Below, one piece after another: positions 30,860 through 42,453 of a stretch of 64,000 nt of DNA (positions are counted from its first letter, which is position 1; every line of letters begins with the position of its first letter). The notes beneath the pieces were generated by a model. That model was not told where the DNA came from and did not search any database. It was given only the letters and a program-made list of their open reading frames with translations. The translations under genes were made by a program, and so were the position numbers. The stretch comes from CAVQWT01 sp963810815. Its GTDB lineage: Bacteria; Pseudomonadota; Gammaproteobacteria; Burkholderiales; Casimicrobiaceae. The stretch covers positions 372,001 through 436,000 of the forward strand of contig CAWEPB010000003.1 of assembly GCA_963810815.1 (NCBI GenBank). The letters are read 5' to 3'.

Positions 30860-31280
30860 GCGCCCGGCCGGGGGGACCGCCAGGACGGCGTCGTCGCCGG
30901 TCCGGCTGCGGGTCCTGATTCCCGGGCTGCTGCGCAGCTACACCGGTGGCGCAGCGGAAGTCGAGGTCCGGGTGGCGGCGTCCCCGGCCGGCGCCAGCCC
31001 GGCCTCCCCAGACCCGGCCTCCCCGGGCTCGGCCCCGGTGTCCCCCGGCCGTTCGCATTCGCTCCCGCCGCCGGACGTGCCGCCGGCGGCGACCGTGGCG
31101 GCAGCGCTGGCCGAACTCGATCGCCGCTTTCCCGGCCTGCGCTTCCGCCTCGTCGACGAGCAGGGCGGGATCCGCCCGCACATCAAGCTCTTCCTCGATG
31201 CCCGGCAGGTTCGCGACCTCGGGATCGGGCTCCCGGCGTCCGGCGAGCTGATGATCGTCGGCGCGCTCTCGGGGGGCTGA
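30840..31280 (+). CDS. MoaD/ThiS family beta-grasp protein with low-complexity insertion
   Basis: Ubiquitin-fold sulfur-carrier-like protein. The first strand is VRLRVLIPGLLRSYTGG. After an insertion comes TVAAALAELDRRFPGLRFRLVDEQGGIRPHIKLFLD, written here in family order, and the end is LMIVGALSGG. The terminal Gly-Gly is the thiocarboxylate/adenylation site of MoaD and ThiS. It is 146 residues against 80-95 for usual MoaD; the excess is an Ala/Ser/Pro stretch (about residues 45-80) built on a 15-bp DNA repeat. No moaE, thiG or E1-like enzyme is in the window. It overlaps the propeller gene by 20 bp. Confidence 0.8.
   Translation: MPSKAPERPAGGTARTASSPVRLRVLIPGLLRSYTGGAAEVEVRVAASPAGASPASPDPASPGSAPVSPGRSHSLPPPDVPPAATVAAALAELDRRFPGLRFRLVDEQGGIRPHIKLFLDARQVRDLGIGLPASGELMIVGALSGG
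30998..31027 (+). repeat. 15-bp tandem repeat inside the MoaD-like gene
   Basis: CCCGGCCTCCCCAGA (30998-31012) and CCCGGCCTCCCCGGG (31013-31027) are consecutive copies, with degenerate flanking versions. They encode the PASPDPASPG-like linker and explain the unusual protein length. Confidence 0.75.
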
Positions 31281-31367
31281 CCTCCGACCGCCGCGGCGCG
31301 TCATGGCGGCCGCGGCCGGAACGCTCGTTCTCCGCGGCGCGACGGGCGTTTGCAGCGCAACATTCTG

Positions 31368-31397
31368 TTGCCCGAACCGCCCCGGAGAAGCTAAAAT
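31368..31397 (+). promoter_or_regulatory. ATP synthase operon promoter
   Basis: TTGCCC (31368-31373) and TAAAAT (31392-31397) are separated by 18 bp, 75 bp before the atpI start. No other sigma-70-like pair is apparent in the 192-bp gap. Confidence 0.6.
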
Positions 31398-31472
31398 CAA
31401 GCGCTTTGCTTCGCACCTTCGTGGTTCGAACCGATCGCCAGCGCGGCAGCTCCGCGGGAAGGAATTGCGGAC

Positions 31473-31841
31473 GTGACGCCGCCGCTTACGACCAGGCCCT
31501 TCAAAGTCGCCCTCGCGGCGCAGGCCGCCGCCACCATCGTCATCGCGATCGTGGCCGGCGTCTGGGCCGGTCGGGACGCGGCGCTGTCGGCCCTGTTGGG
31601 CGGGACGATCAATGTCGTCGCCGAAGTGCTCTACGGCCTCACGATCGGCATCGTGAACCCGTCGACGCCCTCCGGCACCGTGTTCGCGCTGCTGCGGGCC
31701 GAGGCGAGCAAGATCGCGCTGATCGTGTTCCAGCTGTGGCTGGTGCTGACGATGTACCAGGCGCTCGTGGCGCTCCCGTTCATCGTGGCGTTCGTGATCA
31801 CCGTGCTCGTGTTCCGACTGGCATTCATCGTCCGCGACTGA
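31473..31841 (+). CDS. atpI: ATP synthase accessory protein I (AtpI)
   Basis: Small hydrophobic protein of 122 residues with four membrane segments (for example VALAAQAAATIVIAIVAGVW and VALPFIVAFVITVLVFRLAF). It is first in the operon and assists c-ring assembly in relatives. The GTG start at 31473 has AAGGA about 10 bases upstream. The position, directly before atpB, is the main support, as sequence conservation in this family is low. Confidence 0.88.
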   Translation: MTPPLTTRPFKVALAAQAAATIVIAIVAGVWAGRDAALSALLGGTINVVAEVLYGLTIGIVNPSTPSGTVFALLRAEASKIALIVFQLWLVLTMYQALVALPFIVAFVITVLVFRLAFIVRD

Positions 31842-31863
31842 CCCGACCCTCCCTCCGCGCCCC

Positions 31864-32676
31864 ATGGCCGAAACGCTCAACTCCCCCACCGACTACATCC
31901 AGGGCCACCTGACGCACCTGGTCCGGCCTTTCCGCGGACTCGAGGAGAACGCGGGCACGTTCTGGACCATCCACTGGGACACGCTGATCACGTCCGTGGT
32001 GCTGGGCGTGATCACCTTCGGCCTCATGTGGCTGGTCACGCGCAAGGCCACCGCCGGTGTTCCCGGCCGGCGCCAGGCGTTCGTCGAGCTCGTCGTCGGC
32101 TTCGTCAACGACCAGGTGAAGTCGATCTACGGCGGCAAGAGCGCGTGGGTCGCCCCGATCGCGCTGACCACCTTCGTGTTCGTGCTGGTGCTGAACTCGA
32201 TGGACTTCCTGCCGGTCGACCTGACCGCGAAGGTCACCCACCTGTTCGCGCCGCACTGGCGGATCGTGCCCACCGCCGACGTCAACACGACGTTCGCGCT
32301 GTCGCTGTCGGTGTTCTTCCTGATGATCGCCTGGGCGATCAAGTCGAAGGGCTTCGGCGGCTGGATCCACGAGCTCTTCTGCTCGCCGTTCGGCGGCAAC
32401 CCGCTGCTGTGGATCTTCAACTTCCTGTTCAACATGATCGAGTACGTCTCGAAGCCGCTGTCGCACTCGCTGCGGCTGTTCGGGAACATCTACGCCGGGG
32501 AGATCATCTTCCTGCTCATCGGCCTGCTCGCCTCGGTCGGACTGGCCGGCGCGGTCGCCGCCTCGTTCCTCAACCTCGGCTGGGCGATCTTCCACATCCT
32601 GATCGTCGTGCTGCAGGCGTTCATCTTCATGATGCTCACCGTCGTCTACCTGTCGATGGCCGAGGAGCATCACTGA
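31864..32676 (+). CDS. atpB: ATP synthase F0 subunit a
   Basis: Membrane stator subunit forming the proton half-channels against the c-ring. It is 270 residues. The conserved helix with the essential Arg reads SHSLRLFGNIYAGE, and the last helices include LQAFIFMMLTVVYLSMAEEHH. The N-terminal extension is standard for betaproteobacteria. It is 22 bp after atpI. Confidence 0.97.
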   Translation: MAETLNSPTDYIQGHLTHLVRPFRGLEENAGTFWTIHWDTLITSVVLGVITFGLMWLVTRKATAGVPGRRQAFVELVVGFVNDQVKSIYGGKSAWVAPIALTTFVFVLVLNSMDFLPVDLTAKVTHLFAPHWRIVPTADVNTTFALSLSVFFLMIAWAIKSKGFGGWIHELFCSPFGGNPLLWIFNFLFNMIEYVSKPLSHSLRLFGNIYAGEIIFLLIGLLASVGLAGAVAASFLNLGWAIFHILIVVLQAFIFMMLTVVYLSMAEEHH

Positions 32677-32745
32677 CCGGCGTCACGATTCCGCGAGCAA
32701 CACCGTTCAACCGTTTCACTTATCTCCCGCACGAAAGGAAGCACG

Positions 32746-33018
32746 ATGGACAAGATCCAACTGCTGGCGATGGTCCAGGCGTACACGGCTATCGGTATCG
32801 GCCTCATCATCGGCCTGGGCGCGCTGGGCGCCTGCGTGGGCGTCGCGATGATGTGCTCGAAGTTCCTCGAGAGCGCCGCGCGCCAGCCCGAACTGATGCC
32901 GCAGCTGCAGGCGAAGGTGTTCCTGCTGCTCGGCCTGATCGACGCCTCGTTCATCATCGGCGTCGGCCTCGCGATGCTGTTCGCGTTCGGCAACCCGCTC
33001 CTCGCGGTCATTCGCTGA
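32746..33018 (+). CDS. atpE: ATP synthase F0 subunit c
   Basis: Two-helix proteolipid of the rotating c-ring, 90 residues. The first helix is Gly-rich (IGIGLIIGLGALGACVGVA). The polar loop is ARQPE. The proton-binding Asp lies in LLGLIDASFIIGVGLAM. The Na+-coordinating Gln/Ser/Thr pattern is absent, so the enzyme should use protons. Confidence 0.97.
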   Translation: MDKIQLLAMVQAYTAIGIGLIIGLGALGACVGVAMMCSKFLESAARQPELMPQLQAKVFLLLGLIDASFIIGVGLAMLFAFGNPLLAVIR

Positions 33019-33059
33019 GGGTGGTCATTCGCCACAACGCGTAACTGCCGGGGGCAGCC

Positions 33060-33530
33060 ATGAACATCAACCTGACGCTGGTGATGCAGGCGGTGGCGTT
33101 CACCGCGTTCATCTGGTTCACCGCGAAATTCGTGTGGCCGCCGCTGATGCGCGCGATCGACGCGCGGCAGAAGCAGATCGCCGACGGCCTCGCGGCCGCC
33201 GAGCAGGGCCGCAACAGCCTCGCGACGGCCGAGAAGCGCATCGCCGACCTCATGACGGACGCCAAGGCGCAGGCCGCGGAGATCGTCCTGCAGGGCGAGA
33301 AGTTCAAGACCGAGACGGTCGCGGCCGCGAAGGCCGAGGCCAAGGTCGAGGCGGATCGCGTGATCGCCACGGCCAAGGCCGAGATCGAGCAGGAGGTCGC
33401 CCGCGCCAAGGAGCAGCTGCGCAACCAGGTCGCGGATCTCGCGGTCGCCGGCGCGCGGCAGATCCTGCAGCGCGAGGTGGACGCCAAGGCCCACGCCGAC
33501 CTGCTCGCCGCGATCCAGAAGCAGCTCTAG
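33060..33530 (+). CDS. atpF: ATP synthase F0 subunit b
   Basis: Peripheral-stalk subunit, 156 residues. One N-terminal membrane helix (LTLVMQAVAFTAFIWFTAKF) with the usual WPPLMRAIDARQKQIADGL is followed by a long Ala/Glu/Lys-rich helix. That helix would form the parallel coiled-coil dimer linking F0 to F1. A single b gene means a b2 homodimer. Confidence 0.96.
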   Translation: MNINLTLVMQAVAFTAFIWFTAKFVWPPLMRAIDARQKQIADGLAAAEQGRNSLATAEKRIADLMTDAKAQAAEIVLQGEKFKTETVAAAKAEAKVEADRVIATAKAEIEQEVARAKEQLRNQVADLAVAGARQILQREVDAKAHADLLAAIQKQL

Positions 33531-33545
33531 GGAAGCGGACGCGCC

Positions 33546-34082
33546 ATGGCCGAACTCTCCACCATCGCCCGGCCCTACGCCGAAGCGGCGTTCGCGCTCG
33601 CGCGCGACCGCAACGAGCTTCCGGTGTGGTCGGAAATGCTGCGCTTCCTGAACGAGGTCGTCGCCGACACGCGCGTCGGCGACGCGCTCGACAGCCCGAA
33701 GCTCACCGCCGGCGACAAGACGTCGCTGCTGCTGTCGATCGCCGGCGACAAGCTCACGCGCGAAGGCAGGAACTTCGTGCGCGTGCTGGTCGAGGGCGAC
33801 CGCATCGGCGTGCTGCCGCAGATCCGGGCGCACTTCGACGCGCGCAAGGACGAGGCGGAGGGCGTGGCCAAGGCGACGATCGAGTCGGCGCAGCCGCTGT
33901 CCGACGCGCAGCTCGCCAGCCTCAAGGCGTCGCTGGAAAAGCACTTCGGCCGCGCGATCGAGGCCACGGTGGCGGTGAATCCGGAACTCATCGGGGGCGC
34001 ACGGATCGTCGTGGGCGACACGGTGATCGACGGCTCGGTGCGCTCGAAGCTGGCCGCGATGGAGCGGGACCTGCGGGCCTGA
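33546..34082 (+). CDS. atpH: ATP synthase F1 subunit delta
   Basis: Peripheral-stalk subunit joining b2 to the alpha subunits, 178 residues. It begins with the standard ARPYAEAAFALARD helix and contains the C-terminal signature (VNPELIGGARIVVGDTVIDGS, family positions shown in part) typical of OSCP/delta. It lies 15 bp after atpF. Confidence 0.96.
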   Translation: MAELSTIARPYAEAAFALARDRNELPVWSEMLRFLNEVVADTRVGDALDSPKLTAGDKTSLLLSIAGDKLTREGRNFVRVLVEGDRIGVLPQIRAHFDARKDEAEGVAKATIESAQPLSDAQLASLKASLEKHFGRAIEATVAVNPELIGGARIVVGDTVIDGSVRSKLAAMERDLRA

Positions 34083-34140
34083 CCAACAACAGCGCGACGT
34101 CGCCCCGCGGAACGGGGTGCCGGCGCGACGCGAGGAAATC

Positions 34141-35683
<1,543 letters not shown>

Positions 35684-35744
35684 TGCGCCGCCGCGTCCGG
35701 GCGCCGTCACGGCGCCCGCGGAGCGCGCCGGCAGGGAATGAGCG

Positions 35745-36636
35745 ATGGCGGGATCCAAGGAAATCCGCAACAAGATCAAGAGCGTGCAGAGCACGAGCAA
35801 GATCACCAAGGCCATGGAAATGGTCGCGGCCTCGAAGATGAAGAAGGCCCAGGACCGGATGCGCCAGTCGCGGCCGTACCTGCGCGGCATGCTGAACATC
35901 GCCATCCACGCGTCGAAGGCCTCGACCGAGTACCGCCACCCGTTCCTGGTCAAGCGCGAGACGATCAAGCGCGTCGGCGCCGTGGTGATCACGACCGACA
36001 AGGGACTGTGCGGCGGCCTCAACACCAACGTGCTGCGGCTGGTGCTGCAGGCGCACAAGGAGTGGCGCGGCAAGGGCATCGAGGTCGAATACTGCGCGAT
36101 CGGCAGCAAGGGCCTGGGTTTCCTGCAGCGGCTCGGCGGCATCATCGCGTCGAGCGTCACGCAGATCGGCGACCGCCCGCACCTCGACAAGCTGGTCGGG
36201 CCGGTGAAGCTGCTGCTCGACAAGTACCGCGCCGGCGACCTCGACGAAGTGCACATCTTCTCGACGCTGTTCGTCAACACCATGAAGCAGGAGCCGCGGC
36301 AGGGCCGGCTGGTCCCGATCCCGGAGCAGTACCGGCTGCCCGACGGCACGGTGCAGACGCCGGAAACGCAGGGCGGGTCCTGGGACTACATCTACGAGCC
36401 CGATCGCGCAGACGCTGCTCGACGGCATCCTGCGGCGCTACGTCGAGGCGGTCGTCTTCCACATGCTCGCCGAGAACATGGCCTCGGAGCAGTCGGCGCG
36501 GATGGTCGCGATGAAGGCGGCGTCCGACAACGCCGGCAAGATCATCCAGGAACTGCAGCTCATCTACAACAAGACGCGGCAGGCGGCGATCACCAAGGAA
36601 CTCTCGGAGATCGTCGGCGGCGCGGCGGCGGTCTGA
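35745..36636 (+). CDS. atpG: ATP synthase F1 subunit gamma, one frame break
   Basis: Central rotor shaft. The N-terminal coiled coil begins MAGSKEIRNKIKSVQSTSKI and contains ITKAMEMVAASKM. The Rossmann middle has ITTDKGLCGGLN. The C-terminal signature MAASDNAGKII-like segment (MKAASDNAGKIIQEL) and ITKELSEIVGGAAAV end the protein. The frame breaks near 36407 after YIYEPD; removing one base (context GATCGCGCAG) restores AQTLLDGILRRY. The span is 892 nt, one base too many for 296 residues. Confidence 0.96.
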
Positions 36637-36723
36637 CCCGGATCACGATGCGCCGGCGGATCGACGGCGGCGCGACGAAGCGAATCAACGGAACACGCAG
36701 CAACGAACCTCGAGGATTGCGAC

Positions 36724-38109
<1,386 letters not shown>

Positions 38110-38144
38110 CCCGGCCTACCTTCCCACGAGCGGAGCGAGCACAC

Positions 38145-38567
38145 ATGGCCAATACCCTACACGTCGACGTCATCAGCGCCGAAGAGCAGATCTATTCGGG
38201 GCCGGCGGAGTTCGTCGTGCTGCCCGGCCTCATGGGCGAGCTCGGCATCCTGCCGCGGCACACGCCGCTCCTGACCGAAATCCGCCCCGGCGCCGTGCGC
38301 ATCAAGGTGCCGGGCCAGGAGCAGGAGGAGTTCGTGTTCGTGCAGGGCGGCTTCCTCGAGGTGCAGCCGACGTCGGTGACGGTGCTGGCCGACACGGCGA
38401 TCCGCGCCAAGGACCTGGACGAGGCGAAGGCGCTCGACGCCAAGAAGGCCGCCGAGGAAGCGATGGCGAACAAGACGTCGAGCGAGGAAATCGCCACGGC
38501 CGAGGCCGAGCTGTCGCTGGCGCTGGCGCAGATCGAGGCGATCCGGAAGCTGCGCAACCGCGCCTGA
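38145..38567 (+). CDS. atpC: ATP synthase F1 subunit epsilon
   Basis: Rotor subunit that also inhibits ATP hydrolysis. It is 140 residues: an N-terminal beta-sandwich (NTLHVDVISAEEQIYSG, then LPGLMGELGILPRHTPLLT) and a C-terminal two-helix domain rich in Ala/Lys/Glu. The start is the ATG at 38145. It is the last gene of the operon, with a strong terminator 20 bp downstream. Confidence 0.96.
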   Translation: MANTLHVDVISAEEQIYSGPAEFVVLPGLMGELGILPRHTPLLTEIRPGAVRIKVPGQEQEEFVFVQGGFLEVQPTSVTVLADTAIRAKDLDEAKALDAKKAAEEAMANKTSSEEIATAEAELSLALAQIEAIRKLRNRA

Positions 38568-38587
38568 CCGGGCCGGAAGCGGTCAAC

Positions 38588-38616
38588 AAAGGGCGGCCCT
38601 CGGGGCCGCCCTTTTT
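38588..38616 (+). terminator. Rho-independent terminator of the atp operon
   Basis: Stem GGGCGGCC / GGCCGCCC (38591-38598, 38604-38611) with a five-base loop and AAA before, TTTTT after. The A-run pairs with the T-run, so it may work in both directions and also serve the convergent garR operon. Confidence 0.92.
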
Positions 38617-38660
38617 CATCGCGACATCAGGGCAGAGCCGCCTCGATGTCGGCGGCAGGC

Positions 38661-39551
38661 TCAAGCCTTCTGGCCGACCTCGAATCCGGCCAGCATTTCG
38701 AGCGCGCGCACCATCGCCGAGTGATCCCACGTCTTGCCGCCGTGCGCCGCGCAGGCGTTGAACAGTTCCTGCGCCGTCGCCGTGTTGGGCAGCGACATGC
38801 CGATGGCGCGGGCGCTGGACAGGGCGAGGTTGAGATCCTTCTGGTGCAGCTCGATGCGAAAGCCCGGATCGAAGGTGCGCTTGATCATCCGCTCGCCATG
38901 CACTTCGAGGATGCGCGACGAGGCGAAGCCGCCCATCAGCGCCTGCCGCACCTTGGCCGGATCGGCGCCCATCTTGGACGCGAACAGCAGCGCTTCGCCG
39001 ACCGCCTCGATGTTGAGCGCGACGATGATCTGGTTGGCGACCTTGCAGGTCTGCCCGTCGCCGTTGCCGCCGACCAGCGTGATGTTCTTGCCCATCAGCG
39101 CGAACAGCGGCTTCACCGTTTCGAAGGCATCCTCGGGCCCGCCGACCATGATGGTGAGGCTCGCCGCCTTGGCGCCGACCTCGCCGCCGGAAACCGGCGC
39201 GTCGAGATACGCGCATCCCAGGGCGTTGATCCTGCCTGCGAAGACCTTCGTCTCGACCGGCGAGATCGAACTCATGTCGACGACGATCTTGCCGGCGGAC
39301 AGGCCTTCGGCGATGCCGCCGGCGTCGAACAGCGCGGCGGCAACGTGCGGGGTGTCCGGCACCATGACGATGACGACGTCCGACTGCTGCGCGACGTCCT
39401 TGCCGGAAGCGCAGACCCTGGCGCCCTGGTCGATCAGCGCCTGCGCGGGCGGGCGAAGGTCGTGGACGAAGAGCTCGTGACCGGCGGCCAGCAGATGCCC
39501 TGCCATCGGCGTACCCATGATGCCCAGCCCGACGAAACCTATTTTGCTCAT
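38661..39551 (-). CDS. garR: 2-hydroxy-3-oxopropionate (tartronate semialdehyde) reductase
   Basis: Reduces tartronate semialdehyde to D-glycerate with NAD(P)H, the last step of this aldarate cluster. It is 296 residues of the beta-hydroxyacid dehydrogenase family. The Rossmann start is KIGFVGLGIMGTPMAGHL, the substrate-binding DAPVSGGEVGA follows, and the catalytic Lys is in CKVANQIIVALN. It is the last gene of the minus-strand operon, 48 bp after the aldolase. It ends convergent with atpC. Confidence 0.92.
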   Translation of the reverse strand: MSKIGFVGLGIMGTPMAGHLLAAGHELFVHDLRPPAQALIDQGARVCASGKDVAQQSDVVIVMVPDTPHVAAALFDAGGIAEGLSAGKIVVDMSSISPVETKVFAGRINALGCAYLDAPVSGGEVGAKAASLTIMVGGPEDAFETVKPLFALMGKNITLVGGNGDGQTCKVANQIIVALNIEAVGEALLFASKMGADPAKVRQALMGGFASSRILEVHGERMIKRTFDPGFRIELHQKDLNLALSSARAIGMSLPNTATAQELFNACAAHGGKTWDHSAMVRALEMLAGFEVGQKA

Positions 39552-39599
39552 TGCGACGCTCCCGTTGGAATTGAAGGTGGCGGCGGGACGGCCGTTCGG

Positions 39600-40388
39600 T
39601 CAGCCCGTCGCCGGAAATTTGTCGCGCAGCGCCTGGGTGGCGCCCCGAAACAGGCCGAGATCGCTGCCGACGGCGACGAAGGTCGCACCCCAGTCGAGAT
39701 AGCGTCGCGCGTCGGCCTCGACCGGCGCCAGGATGCCGGTGGGCTTGCCCTGTTTCTTCGCGCGCTCGAAGACGCGGCGGATCGCGTGCTGCACGTCGGG
39801 GTGGGCGGGGTTGCCCAGGTGTCCGAGGGCCGCCGCCAGGTCCGACGGCCCGACGAATATGCCGTCGACTCCGTCGACCGCGGCAATGGCGTCGATCGCG
39901 GCAAGCCCGGGACTGCTCTCGATCTGCACCAGCACGCAGATGTTCTGGTTGACCGTCGCCAGGTAGTCCGGAACCGTCCCGTAGCGGTTGTTGCGCTGGG
40001 ACACCGACACGCCGCGGATGCCGGCCGGCGGGTAGCGCGTCGCGGCGACCGCGGCGCGCGCCTCGTCCTCGGACTCGACGAACGGGATCAGGAAATTGTA
40101 GAACCCGGCGTCCAGCAGCCGCTTGATGACGACGGCGTCGTTCCAGGGCGGACGCACGATGGGTGCGCTGCGACTGTCCTTCAGCGCCATCAGCTGCGGG
40201 ATGAAGGTGCCGACGTCGTTGGGGGCGTGTTCGCCGTCGAGCAGCAGCCAGTCGAAACCGGCAAGCCCCAGCACCTCGGTGGTGATCGGATTCGCCAGCG
40301 ACGACCAGCAGCCGATCAGCGTCCTCCCGGCGAGCAGGTCGCGCCGGAAGGAATTGGGGATGCCGGTGTAGGGGGTCGTTGTGGTCAT
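39600..40388 (-). CDS. garL: HpcH/HpaI family aldolase, 5-keto-4-deoxy-D-glucarate aldolase
   Basis: Class II, metal-dependent retro-aldolase predicted to split 5-keto-4-deoxyglucarate into pyruvate and tartronate semialdehyde. It is 262 residues from the ATG at 40388 (MTTTTPYTG). The family motifs are GFDWLLLDGEHAPND, PIVRPPWND, VQIESSPGLAAID and FVGPSDLAAALG. These contain the metal-binding Glu and Asp. Neighbours gudD, garD and garR fix the substrate assignment. Confidence 0.92.
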   Translation of the reverse strand: MTTTTPYTGIPNSFRRDLLAGRTLIGCWSSLANPITTEVLGLAGFDWLLLDGEHAPNDVGTFIPQLMALKDSRSAPIVRPPWNDAVVIKRLLDAGFYNFLIPFVESEDEARAAVAATRYPPAGIRGVSVSQRNNRYGTVPDYLATVNQNICVLVQIESSPGLAAIDAIAAVDGVDGIFVGPSDLAAALGHLGNPAHPDVQHAIRRVFERAKKQGKPTGILAPVEADARRYLDWGATFVAVGSDLGLFRGATQALRDKFPATG

Positions 40389-40414
40389 CGGGTTCGCCTC
40401 CGGGGTTTCGAACG

Positions 40415-41914
40415 TCAATCCTTGAACGCTTCCTCGCGCTTCTTGCGCAGGGTCGGCAGCAGCACGACGACCAGCGCCACCGCGGAAATCGCCAGCAGCG
40501 TGGCGCTGATCGGCCGGGTGACCAGCACCGTGGCGCTGCCGGCGGAAAGCAGCATCGCGCGGCGCAGGTACTCCTCCATCATCGGGCCGAGGATGAAGCC
40601 CAGCATCATCGGCGCCGGCTCGCAGTCCAGCTTGCGGAAGATGTAGCCGAGGACCCCGAAGGCCGCCATCAGGTACACGTCGAACGAGGTGTTGGCCAGA
40701 CTGAACACGCCGATCCCGCAGAACACCAGGATCGCCGGATACAGCAGGTGGTAGGGCACCGAGATCATCTTCACCCACAGCCCGATCAGCGGCAGGTTCA
40801 GCACCAGCAGGAAGAGGTTGCCGATCCACATCGACACCACCAGCCCCCAGAACAGCGCCGGCTGCTCGGCCATCACCTGCGGCCCCGGCTGGATGCCGTG
40901 CATGATCAGCGCGCCGATCATCAGCGCCATCACCGGGTTCGACGGGATGCCCAGCGTCAGCATGGGGATGAACGACGCCTGCGCGCCGGCGTTGTTGGCC
41001 GCCTCGGGTGCGGCCACGCCTTCGATCGCGCCCTTGCCGAACTGCGCCGAGTTCTTCGATGCTTTCTTCTCCAGCGAGTAGGCGGCGAACGACGAGAGCA
41101 TCGCCCCGCCGCCCGGCAGGATGCCCAGCGCCGAGCCCAGCGCCGTGCCGCGCAGGATCGGCGCGACGATGCGCTTCAGGTCGTCGCGGCTCGGCATCAG
41201 GCCGGTGATCCTGGCCAGCGCCACCGACCGGGTCTTCTCGGTCTGCAGGTTGGAGATGATCTCGCCCAGGCCGAACACGCCCATCGCCACCACGACGAAG
41301 TTGATGCCGTCGGCGAGCTCGGGGACATCGAAATCGAACCGCGACGTACCGGAATTCACGTCGGTGCCGATCAGGCCCAGCAGCAGGCCGAGGATGATCA
41401 TCCCCAGCGCGTGCAGCAGGGACCCGCTCGCCAGCACGATCGACGCCACCAGGCCGAGCACCATCAGCGAGAAGTAGTCGGCGGCGCCGAACTTCAGCGC
41501 CACCTCCGACAAGGGTGGTGCCGCCAGCGCGATCAGGAACGTGCACACGGTGCCGGCGAAGAACGACGCGATCGCCGCCGTCGCCAGCGCCGTACCGGCC
41601 CGGCCCTGGCGCGCCATCTGGTAGCCGTCGAGGGCGGTCACGACTGACGACGACTCGCCGGGCAGGTTGACCAGGATGGCGGTGGTCGACCCGCCGTACT
41701 GGGCGCCGTAGAAGATGCCCGCCAGCATGATCAGCGCGGTTTCCGGCGGCAGGCCGAACGTCACCGGCAGCAGCATGGCGATGGTGGCGACCGGACCGAG
41801 GCCCGGCAGCACCCCGATCGCGGTGCCCAGGAAGACGCCGACCAGGCAGTAGAACAGGTTCACCCCACTGGCGGCGGTCGAAAACCCGAGGGCGAGGTGG
41901 TTCAGGAGGTCCAC
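40415..41914 (-). CDS. TctA family permease of the aldarate cluster
   Basis: Large membrane subunit of a TTT transporter, 499 residues. It shows GVLPGLGPVATIAMLLPVTF and FYGAQYGGSTTAILVNLPGE, and the second-half repeat ALGILPGGGAMLSSF. It is 10 bp after tctB. A matching Bug receptor is in the same operon, four genes upstream. It probably imports hexarates such as glucarate or galactarate; this is inferred only from context. Confidence 0.92.
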   Translation of the reverse strand: MDLLNHLALGFSTAASGVNLFYCLVGVFLGTAIGVLPGLGPVATIAMLLPVTFGLPPETALIMLAGIFYGAQYGGSTTAILVNLPGESSSVVTALDGYQMARQGRAGTALATAAIASFFAGTVCTFLIALAAPPLSEVALKFGAADYFSLMVLGLVASIVLASGSLLHALGMIILGLLLGLIGTDVNSGTSRFDFDVPELADGINFVVVAMGVFGLGEIISNLQTEKTRSVALARITGLMPSRDDLKRIVAPILRGTALGSALGILPGGGAMLSSFAAYSLEKKASKNSAQFGKGAIEGVAAPEAANNAGAQASFIPMLTLGIPSNPVMALMIGALIMHGIQPGPQVMAEQPALFWGLVVSMWIGNLFLLVLNLPLIGLWVKMISVPYHLLYPAILVFCGIGVFSLANTSFDVYLMAAFGVLGYIFRKLDCEPAPMMLGFILGPMMEEYLRRAMLLSAGSATVLVTRPISATLLAISAVALVVVLLPTLRKKREEAFKD

Positions 41915-41924
41915 GTACCGTCCC

Positions 41925-42389
41925 TCAGGCGCTGAACCAGGTGCCGAGCAGCGGCACCGGAATGCCCAGCCCCTTCACGAACACCAGCGCGCAGAACACG
42001 ATCAGGCCGCCCATCAGCGTCAGCGCCCGCCAGTCGAAGCGGAACTTGATGCTCGCCGCCGCACTGACCAGGATCAGCGTGGCCAGCGCGGGGACCAGGC
42101 CGGCCGGCCGGAGCAGGACGCCGAAGAGCACCGTCGCCAGCGTGACCAGGAACATTCCCTTCCAGGCAATCGCGCCGATCGGCTCGCCCCTGGCGAAGAA
42201 CGAACGGATCAGCGAAGCGAGGCCGATCAGGAGGAGCAGGCCGCCGAGCACCGTGGGGAAGTACGCCGGCCCCATCCGCGAACTCGACCCCATCCCGTAA
42301 TCGCGCGCGATCAGCACGGCGGCGGCGCCGAATCCGGCATAGAGCAAGCCGGCCCAGAAGTCCTTCGGGCTGCGGATCAGGGTGGCCAT
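41925..42389 (-). CDS. TctB family small permease subunit of the aldarate cluster
   Basis: Small four-helix subunit of the TTT transporter, 154 residues. The ATG at 42389 (MATLIRSPKDFW) is preferred because AAGGAGGAG lies seven bases upstream; an earlier ATG at 42422 has no such site. Membrane segments include LLYAGFGAAAVLIA and TVLGGLLLLIGLASLI. Confidence 0.88.
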   Translation of the reverse strand: MATLIRSPKDFWAGLLYAGFGAAAVLIARDYGMGSSSRMGPAYFPTVLGGLLLLIGLASLIRSFFARGEPIGAIAWKGMFLVTLATVLFGVLLRPAGLVPALATLILVSAAASIKFRFDWRALTLMGGLIVFCALVFVKGLGIPVPLLGTWFSA

Positions 42390-42453
42390 TGCTTGCTCCT
42401 CCTTCAGCGGCGCTGCGGACACTGCGGGTCCGCTCGGCGCCCGATTCCCTGCG

